Below, one piece after another: positions 56,222 to 64,000 of a DNA stretch of 64,000 nucleotides. A program made the position numbers and the translations under genes. The notes beneath the pieces were generated by a model. That model worked only from the letters and a program-made list of their open reading frames with translations, did not search any database and was not told the DNA's origin. Where the stretch lies: the NCBI RefSeq assembly GCF_028372415.1, contig NW_027325156.1, forward strand, positions 62,001 to 126,000. The letters run 5' to 3'. How positions within the stretch are numbered: the first letter of the stretch is position 1; each line of letters opens with the position of its first letter. This DNA is from Notamacropus eugenii (lineage: Eukaryota > Chordata > Mammalia > Diprotodontia > Macropodidae).

Positions 56222-57676
56222 CTCTCTCAGTCATTGCTGGCAAGATTCTTGTGAGGGTCTTCCTTATGTGGCTGATCCTTTGTCTGCAAGATGGTCATCT
56301 GTCTAAGAGCCAGTGTGGCTTCAGAAAGGTCCAAGAAACATTCAATATTGTGTTTCTGCCCAACAACTCCAGGAGAAACCCCAGGAGCAGAACAGGTCTG
56401 TACACAATTGTGAGGGTTTATGGAAAACTATGTCAAAATTTCGTTGCCTGGAGAAGTTTGTCAGTCTTGTACAACATGCTTGCCCAGGTTTGGGGTGATG
56501 GATGATGCTCTCGTGTCTTCTCAGTCACCAATGGAGTGAAATAAGGCTATGTGCTTGCTTCCATGCTTTTTGGCATGATGTTTTCAGCAATAGGCACCTC
56601 TGAGGACAAAAGTGGCATCAACATCAGCTGTTGCATTAATGGCACATTATTTAGCTTGAAAAGGCTACAAGCCAAGACAAGCCAAAGTGGAGGGAGAATG
56701 AGTGCGTGACTTTTTGCTTGCAGGTGATTATACACTCAATGCAGCTTCTGAAACTGAATTGCAGCCAAGTACTGATCAGTTTTCTGCTGCCTGTGCTTAT
56801 TTTAGCCTCATAATTAACATTAAGAAAACCAGCCAGCACCACACCAGCCATACATGGAACCACTGGTTACAGCCAATGGAGAAGATTTGAATCCTGTGGA
56901 TAAGGTCATTTACCTCGATAGTAAGCTTTCCAGGGATGTACACATTGGTAATGAGGTTGACATATGAGTTGCCAGAGCTAGCTCAATGAGGTTCCAAAGG
57001 AAAGAGTGGGAGAGGAGAGGTATTAGATTGACTACCAAACTGATGGTCTATAGAGCCCTTGTTCTGACCTCATTGTTGTATGCTTGTGAAACCTGAATAG
57101 TTTGTAAGTGCAACACCAGGAAATGGAACTGATTCCATCTGAATTATCTTAGGAAGATGTTGAAGATCTGGCAGGATAAGACACCAGACACTAAGGTCCT
57201 TTCTGAAATTGCCAACCATTTAAACTTCTGAAAAGAGTGAAACTCCAATGGACTGGCCATGTTATTTGAGTGCCAAATGTATGCTTACCTAAAAGACCAT
57301 TTTGTGGAGAACTCACGCAAGGCAAACACTCACATGGAGTTAAGCAGAAACTATACAAACTCTCAAGGTCTCTCTGAAGAGCTTTGGGAAACCCTGGCAC
57401 AGGACCACCCAGCATGGCATGCCCTCATCAAAGAAGTCATTGTGCTCTATGCATGAAGCAGAACTGCAGTAGTTCAAAAGAAACACGAACTGCACAAATT
57501 GAAAGAGATATTGCCACCCAAATATTCACATGGACTATTTGTGCCAAGATGTGGGAGAACCTTCTGAGCATGTATCGGTCTGATCAGCCACAGCTGGATG
57601 GACACACTGTACCTTGACTGTGACATAATGGTGTTATTGGGTCCTCTTTGAGCACAAGGGACAAAAACCAACCAAC
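56062..57676 (+). mobile_element. RTE-clade LINE, 5'-truncated copy 2, inside L2
   Basis: Parallel to copy 1 at 10235-11835: CTGTCCCCCAGGAGCTCAAA, the QCGFRK block near 56315, TGGAGTGAAATAAGGCTATG (GVKQG region) near 56535, and the RTE tail GGTCCTCTTTGAGCACAAGG plus AACCAACCAACC. The 8-bp direct repeat CCCCAGAA lies at 56054-56061 and 57677-57684. A (TG)n tract lies at 56174-56219. No open reading frame survives. Confidence 0.88.
56174..56219. repeat. (TG)n microsatellite within RTE
   Basis: About 22 TG units at a point where copy 1 has ordinary sequence, so it arose after insertion. Confidence 0.93.
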
Positions 57677-57782
57677 CCCCAGAACTTATCACAGTGCCTG
57701 GCACGTAGGAGATACCGAATAAACGTTTATTGATTGATTGAATGAATGGAAAAATCATCTATTAAGTATGTACTATGTGCCC

Positions 57783-58012
57783 AGATAGAGTGATGGGTCT
57801 GAAGTCAGGAAGAACTGAGTTCAAATAACTCTTCAGAAGACACTTACTAGCTGTGTGATCCCGGGCAAGTTACTTAACCTTTGTTTGTCTTAATTCATTG
57901 GAGAAGGAAATGGAAAACCACAACTGTATCTTTGCCAAGGAAAACCTAAGGACAGTATTGGTGTGCTATGACCTATGGGGTCACAAAAAATTGGACATGA
58001 CTGAACATCAAA
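57783..58012 (+). mobile_element. Mar-1-type CORE-SINE, sense
   Basis: TGAAGTCAGGAAGAACTGAG, GTGTGATCCCGGGCAAGTTA, GGAGAAGGAAATGGAAAACC and the Bov-B-like GGGGTCACAAAAAATTGGAC with ATGACTGAACATC. Confidence 0.88.
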
Positions 58013-58014
58013 TG

Positions 58015-60115
58015 TGGGTATAAGTCTCCAAGCAGTTTTAACATTCTAATGTTCTAAGATTGTATGATATTCTAGACATCAAAGTGTATTTTCTCTTTCT
58101 TGACTTGGCAGTTTCCAGATACTGATGGGGCAAGAAAATACACCATTGTGAATAAATCAGATAAAGAAGTCAGGCTATAGTTCTGAAGCATGGCCTGTTA
58201 CTTCACAAATTGACCCATAGACAGATATCTGCTACTGAAGAAAATATACCACACAAGCTTCAGTATAGGCTATTAAAGAACAACGATGGAAATTTAAAAA
58301 TATGTATATAAGACACAGGATAGCAGTGTAAGTGTGTTTAATAGAACCAGAGTTCTGTCATTTCTCCCTAAGACAAATCATAAAAATCATTCCTTCCTTA
58401 TCTTTGCCTCTCAATTCTGATTCCTGTTATGATCTTATATATTACTACCTGCAGATTAAATATGAAAACAATATATTGAAACTTCAGCAAATGAGTCACA
58501 GGGTCCCCATTTAAAAAAATAAATTTTCTGCATTAGAAAAAAATAGTCACAAGTTTATATCGAAAGGTAAGGAGCCCCCAAAGTGTTCCTACAACCTTGT
58601 CCTTCAGTCCCAGTTCTTTAGGCCATTTCACCAACACACAGTGGATTATTCCATTTCATGAAAATATGGAAACATGCAATTATCTCCCTGCCTTTGTGAA
58701 CTGCAAATGGTGCCTGGTCAAACAGGCCGATGAGAGGGGATGGGGCAGCAATCTTGCCCTAGAGGTCTTGTGGGAGGCATGTGTTAGTCTGTTGATAAAG
58801 TTATAAAGCTCTGAGATGAGGGGTCCCTACAAAGATGAAGGGCTTCCCAGAGCTAGGAAGGGAAAGATGGACCTTTTTCCTTGGCTTTTGCTGCACAACT
58901 GGGTTTGGGTGTGGGTCTTCTGTCCACTTTATTCCTGTCCCCAAATGACTAGGTTCATAAGGAGAGAGTTTCAAAGACTTTCTGTTGAATTTCCCCATGA
59001 CAGATCAATTTGTGCTCTGTGATTTTGTTTGGAGCCATTTTGTATAATACCTTTGTGAGTTAACTTGGAACAACAAGCCTGGGCTTCTCCTGTGGTGGAC
59101 AGCATCACTTCCCACAGCTGGCCACGCTTTTCCCAGAGCATGGGAGGGCTTTCACCCTCCCATTACTTAAGGATTAGTGATGAAGTCTGTTGGACCAATT
59201 CTCCAAGTTCTTCCCATTTTTCACAGCCACTGTCTTTGAAAGTCACTCAGGTAAGGAGCTGACGTGACAAACAAGGCCCAGCCAGGAGCTGACTGCCTTT
59301 AAAGTCACCTTCTGCCCAGACATTCTCTTATTCTAAGATTGTATCATTTCCCAGACTCATAAAATCATGTCCTTTTTCTTGATCTGGCAACTTTCACACA
59401 GTTGCTGGATAAGAAAGCCTTCTATGTGCTTGCCCATGTGGGCCAGGGGGTATGGACTGCTGCAACCCAAAGTTGTGCATCAGTTCAACAAAAGTGCTGC
59501 TCTTGCTAAAGAGTGATTGGGTAGATGGTCATTTTCAATAATGGTTTCCTACTTCACACCATCAAAGAATTACGAGATGAAAACAGCTGGGCAAATGGAG
59601 AGTATTAGATGCAAAAGGAAAGATGTAAAGCAGAGGATTTTGTGTCCTCAACACTTCTTTACCAAATTGACCCCATGTGGGCAAATTCTTACCAACCCTC
59701 AAAACTGGGTCTGTTTTTAATCCTTTCCTGAAATTTCTAGCAGTCATGAAGAATTCCAAAATAGTCTGATTTGTCCAAGCTTACTATCAGAACTTCAGTG
59801 CTAAGATAGAATATGATTCCTCAACCAGAATGAGAAATATCTAATCAGCTCCTTACCATGGCCACCTAAAATCAGAGCTTGCTGAGATCGACCCTTCCCA
59901 AAGAAGACCATGTTCCTGAACTCTGATCATCAGGTTATTCAGTGATGGAAGTCTGCAAATTTTCAAACCCTATTTTTTTCCCCAAAGGGAAAGCAGGTCT
60001 CTTTTCCTCTACTGCTCATAAAGTAGGCTTGGCTTGGTTCCCTCTGCCACCTTCCATGCCACAAAACTACCAAGGAACTTTCAAGCTCTCATGCTCCCAC
60101 AACCCACCTCCACCC
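58015..60115. other. No recognisable feature
   Basis: About 2.1 kb of AT-rich sequence with no supported gene or named repeat. Confidence 0.4.
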
Positions 60116-60119
60116 CTCA

Positions 60120-60900
60120 GAAAAGTCTGTTATTTATTTGGGGATATGGATTGTTTATTTTTGATAGCTCCTTTATAGCTCCATCTATTTCCTTTTCTGA
60201 GATTGGGTCAAGGAGGATCTCTAATTGGTCTTCTGATAGCTTGAGTATTTCCTTGAAAATGTTCCTCTGTTTGTGTTCTCAATTTTGTTATCATATAGCT
60301 AACTGTACCTCATTTGTTCTACTTAAAAAAAATTTTTTTTCTGGTTTTGCTGTGATTTTACCTTCTTACTCCTTTGCCATTTTATTGATCCGATTTTTGG
60401 CTCTTTTCTTTTTAGTCAGATTAGCTAGGGGTTTATCGGTTTGATTATCTTTTCAAAGAACCAGCTTTTCATTTTATTTATCATGTCTCTGTTTCCCTTA
60501 GGAATTTGGATTCTAAGGCATTTGGAACATACAGGTTTCTGATTGATATTGGCTAGTGTCTCCAGTTTCTTTCAGCACAATGCCCTTTCCTTATTTACCC
60601 CTTTTTCTTTTTGGAATGTTTATTGTTGCTTTGTCTGACAGCACAATGAAAACTTCTGCTTTTTTGGATACTCTCAATGGAGATTAAAGCATTTTTCTTT
60701 TCCTATCCGCATCCCCTCATTTTTATTCTATGTAGGTTTTTGGTTTTTAAAGGTGTTTCTTTTAAGCAACAGATTGTAAGCTTTTGTTTTCGCATCCATT
60801 CGTTCATTTTTTATTGAATTATTTAAATCCATTCACAATTAAAGTTACAAGAATTAGGTTTATATTTTCCTCCATCTATATCTAAAATTTTAAAGAAACC
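60120..60900 (-). mobile_element. L1 LINE ORF2 N-terminal part, antisense
   Basis: The text CTTTTCAAAGAACCAGCTTT at about 60450 is the antisense of SWFFEK. TCAGATTAGCTAGGGGTTTA is the antisense of the PLA-LI region. Near 60830, CATTCACAATTAAAGTTAC covers the start of the endonuclease (NVNGF-like). The element is diverged and internally shortened, and the 3' two thirds are missing. Confidence 0.7.
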
Positions 60901-63150
60901 ATTTTTTCCCTTTTCTGCTGTAAACACAGTCGTTTGCCCCTTCTGTTACTTTACTTTGAATCTTTTTAAAGCTGGCCTTGTTCTCACTGGCTCTCTTTAC
61001 CTCCCCCATCCTTTCTTCCCTTTTGGTACCTCTTTCCTTTTAGGATTTACTTTATGAATTCCTCTCTCCTACTTTCACTGGGGAATGTAGTTCTTCTCCA
61101 TCTTTTATCCTGTTCATTAGCAAAGATGCTTCCACCTTTCTCTCTTCCTTCAGCACATCTTGTTCACAAGCTTAAAATTTCATTTTTGTGCCCCTTCCCA
61201 AAAGGATTTTTTCACTCTTTATTATCCATCTTCTCTTTCAGTTTCTTCTAGAATCTCATTCTCTGATTCACTACCCCATGATTCCTGTCTTGTGTGCTTT
61301 ACCTATTTTTCCATTTGTGCCTCCCCCTCAGGACCAGATCAATGACTGCAAATATCAGAAAGGACACTCCCCTAAGTCCCTCCCCCACCACAGGTCCATA
61401 CCCTCTCTTGTTGACTTCTTCCCCTCATTTGTCTGGATATGTTCTATGTCCATGCTCTCCTACTCTTCCAGGTGCTAATCACCCCCAAAGGTTCCAACTC
61501 CCTCCTCCCAGGACAATAGGTTTCTCAGGACCACAATCCCCATAGCCTCATCCAATTTTAGGTCCTCATCTCCCTTTACCCATAGGAGCTTTCTGTCCAG
61601 AATGCCCCCTGTCCACTTGACCAATGTTACCTCTGCCAGATTTCTGCCATCACCACTGTCTCTCTGCACTTTTAGAAAGAAGTCTCTTTTCTGCTCCCTC
61701 TGTTGCCATTCCTGACCTTGTCTGTTGGATTTGTTCACTCCTCTGGCATTTCTGGTGTTTGAGAAGCAAAGAATCTCATTTCTGCTTTTCTTTCTAAACA
61801 TGCTTCAAATCCTTCTTTCTTATTGAACATGGGTCTTTTGTCCCATGTGGCTAAGCTCAGACTTGCAGGATGCTTCCCCCTGGGATGCAGAAAGGTGTTT
61901 TCCTCTGCATGTGAAGGTCTTTCTCCTGATGGCTGCAGAATGTGTGCTTTCTGAATTTGTTCAGTTGAACCACTCTGTGTTTCGGAGTTTGTAGTCGGGT
62001 TTGGTTCTGAAGGTGATCTGGGAATTCTTTGAAGTTTCATGTCTGAGGTTGAGAAATTCTCTGAAGCTCTCTCTATAGCCATATTTCCCTGGTTATGACA
62101 TTATGTTTCTGTCCTGTTATATTCTGGAAAATCCACCATCCTGTCTTTGAGATCTATATCTTTTACCTTAATGTTCTTGGCCTTTGCTTCTCTTCTGCTG
62201 GCTTGTCCTTCCCTACTGTGGATTCACTTTCTCCATCAATGGTTCTCTCTTGTTTCTTTGGAGACTTACCATGGCAGATTCAAGTGTTTCTGGTCTGCTC
62301 GTCATTACGTTTGCTTTGGAGGACATCGATTTTGCTCTCACAATTCTCCTTGCTCGTTTAAACTACTCAAGAGCTGTGCACTCCTTAAATTCCCCAGAAT
62401 TCTCTATCTCAAGAGCTCAGTCTGCAGTATTTGTTCATTGATCCCTGAACTCTTTTACTAGATCTGGAGGTCACATTTCCTTCTGTTGTTATTGGTTTTC
62501 CTACTGATTGATATTTTTATGTTCTGGGTTTTTGGTATTCTTTCTTCCTAGTACTTTCTTTATTCCATTCAATCTTCATTCCCCACCCATTTTTCTTGAC
62601 TCTTACTTCTGACTTTTTCCCCCTTTGATTGTAATTTCCTTGGGGGCTGGATGTCAAAGCTTCTTCCCATCCTGGACAATTCACAGTTCACTAGACTCTC
62701 CCCCAATTGACTTTTGGGTGGTCAGAACTGGCCCCAGCTGGGTGCTGGGTTCTTCCTTCAGGCTTTCTGATGTGATTCCCAGCACCCCTCCCCCGCCCAT
62801 GGACAGTGTCCTGCCCTGGTGACTTGTCCTGCTCCCTGGATTCCTCAGCTCTCTGGCCCAACGTTGGCAGCCTTGAGGCTACAGGTCAGAGCATTGCAGC
62901 ATTGGTGCTTCTGGGATACAGCCTCTTTTGCTCCTGAAGGGCTGTAACCAAGCTGGACAGCATGGCCTTAGTATTTCCATGGCACCAGAAAGACAGAAGG
63001 GGAAGCTGCAGGGGTGGTTCTGATGTAAGCCTGTGTTGTGTCCTTGGGTCTCCTGGTGTAGGAGGTGGGAAAGGGGTGCTGAGTGAGCTCGAGGTCAGTG
63101 TCCATGATTTTTTCCCCTTTTTTTGGATTCTGAGTTTCCTAGATCATGGT
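60901..63150 (-). mobile_element. Possible 5' part (ORF1/5' UTR) of the same L1
   Basis: This region lies directly upstream of the ORF2 start on the minus strand and is strongly pyrimidine-rich on the plus strand. Minus-strand frames at 61735-62082 (115 codons) and 61475-61801 (108 codons) overlap, and the sequence around 61735-62082 is charged and Ser/Thr-rich. I do not recognise ORF1 motifs, so the assignment is by position only. Confidence 0.3.
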
Positions 63151-63224
63151 AACAGCTGGGGTTGCTTTATCTTTGGTGCATAATTTCTGTTTTGGAGAAG
63201 TGTTGCTTATGTGGCCTAGAAGGC

Positions 63225-63330
63225 TCTAAACATAGAACTATAGATCTAGGCTGGAAGGAGCCTCTCTCAATCTGGGGATTCAGTAAGGGCTGAGGACCTC
63301 CTGGACCATCCATAAGTTGACTTTATGGAA
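63225..63330 (+). mobile_element. L3/CR1-like LINE fragment
   Basis: ACATAGAACTATAGATCTAG followed by GCTGGAAGGAGCCTCTC is a common L3-type phrase. Orientation is uncertain. Confidence 0.4.
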
Positions 63331-63639
63331 AGCAGAGACTGGTTTTCTCAGGGCGCTGTTTTAACAGGAACACTGACCCCACCTTCAGGGTTAATGTGGT
63401 AAAGTCCAATGTCCTGTTTCTCCCATCTCAACTCTCCCCCTGCCAGCCTCCCCTTTTAAATAGAAATAATAATTATGGTGATTTGGGGAATAAAAGTTGT
63501 TTTCTTGTCAGTTTGTCAGTCACCAACAAAATAAAGTTTTGGTTTTGATTTTGGTTTTTCATTAAGAGAAGTGTAACATCTCCCTTGATATTGATTTTGT
63601 CAATTAATTGAATGTGTTGCTTTTTTTTTCTTTAGAGGT

Positions 63640-63935
63640 GACTAGGTCACACAGTGGCTGGAGCACTGAGCCTGGATGCAGGAAGACGAGTTCAAATTGG
63701 CCTCAGACACTTTCTAAATGTGAGATCCTGGGCAAGTCATTTTACCTCTATTTGCCTCCATTTCCTCAACTATAAAATGAAGACTATATTAGCATAATAA
63801 TTATTATCTAGATAATGTTAATAACCTTGTAGGGCTCTTATGAAGGTGACTTGAGATAACATTTGTACAGGCACTGAGCACAGAGAGTGCGTGGTACACA
63901 GTAGTTACTCTATAAATGCTTTTTCCCTTCCCTTT
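63640..63935 (+). mobile_element. CORE-SINE (MIR/Ther-1-like), near full length
   Basis: GACTAGGTCACACAGTGGCT, GAGTTCAAATTGGCCTCAGA, CCATTTCCTCAACTATAAAA, GGGCTCTTATGAAGGTGAC and GGTACACAGTAGTTACTCTA. Same type as 4305-4555. Confidence 0.82.
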
Positions 63936-64000
63936 TCAGCAGAAGCATTCTTCCCTTTAGACATCATCTGAATGTGAATAGATGAGGGTAGACTTACTTT

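Larger units (their letters stand above)
55540..57745 (+). mobile_element. L2 LINE 3' end, interrupted twice
   Basis: L2 pieces in sense orientation lie at 55540-55710 (TGTTACTGCCACCAGCCTGG, ACCTGGACAATTGTAATAGC, AGGAAGCCTTCCTTAACCC) and at 55935-56061 (TTGTAAGCTCTATGAGGGTG, TTTTGTATCCCCAGAA). The last piece is 57677-57745 (CAGTGCCTGGCACGTAGGAG, then AATAAACGTTTATTGATTG). A Mar-1 SINE separates the first two and an RTE the last two. Confidence 0.8.

Overview
The window is a stretch of mammalian, almost certainly marsupial (metatherian), chromosome. The main evidence is the repeat content: Mar-1-type CORE-SINEs with a Bov-B/RTE-like 3' end, RTE LINEs, SINEs sharing the RTE tail, MIR/L2/L3 fossils and marsupial-type L1 pieces on both strands. 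The species cannot be fixed by reading alone; an opossum or an Australian marsupial would both fit.

Three host loci are recognisable. (1) At 1886-2779 (+) lies a broken vomeronasal type-1 receptor (V1R) gene. (2) At 16450-19764 (+) lies an apparently intact eight-exon MHC class I heavy-chain gene. It has a TATA box, CCAAT box, CRE-like X2 site and ISRE-like element just upstream, canonical GT-AG introns that all keep phase, and a 362-residue product. Several peptide-anchoring residues conserved in classical class I molecules are changed, which suggests a non-classical (class Ib) protein. (3) A KRAB zinc-finger gene runs on the minus strand from a CpG island (about 42.3-43.7 kb) down to about 28.0 kb. 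It has a non-coding exon 1, a short ATG exon, a KRAB-A exon, a KRAB-B exon and a zinc-finger exon. The KRAB-A coding frame is open, but the KRAB-B acceptor has lost a base, the finger exon carries stop codons and decayed fingers, and a SINE sits inside the array. The locus is therefore a pseudogene or at most encodes a short KRAB-only protein. MHC class I, V1R and KRAB-ZNF side by side resembles the extended class I region of other mammals; that link is an inference.

Between these loci the sequence is mainly interspersed repeats: L1 fragments at about 3.0, 8.9, 10.0, 12.9, 21.8-22.6, 26.4-28.0, 35.4-36.7, 41.0-41.7, 44.8-46.3 and 60.1-60.9 kb, two 5'-truncated RTE LINEs (10.2-11.8 and 56.1-57.7 kb), a Tigger1-like DNA transposon with an internal deletion (48.8-49.5 kb), and two related solo LTRs (21.9-22.4 and 45.1-45.7 kb), each inserted in an older L1 with a 6-bp target duplication. 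Several nested insertions can be dated relative to one another. Long parts of 5-7, 13-15, 22.7-24, 36.7-41, 47-48.8, 49.5-55.5 and 58-60 kb contain nothing I can name.

No new multi-gene system is evident. The items most worth a second look are the unusual class I groove residues, the KRAB-only potential of the decayed ZNF gene, the Tigger1-like element in a marsupial, and the V1R-class I-ZNF neighbourhood.
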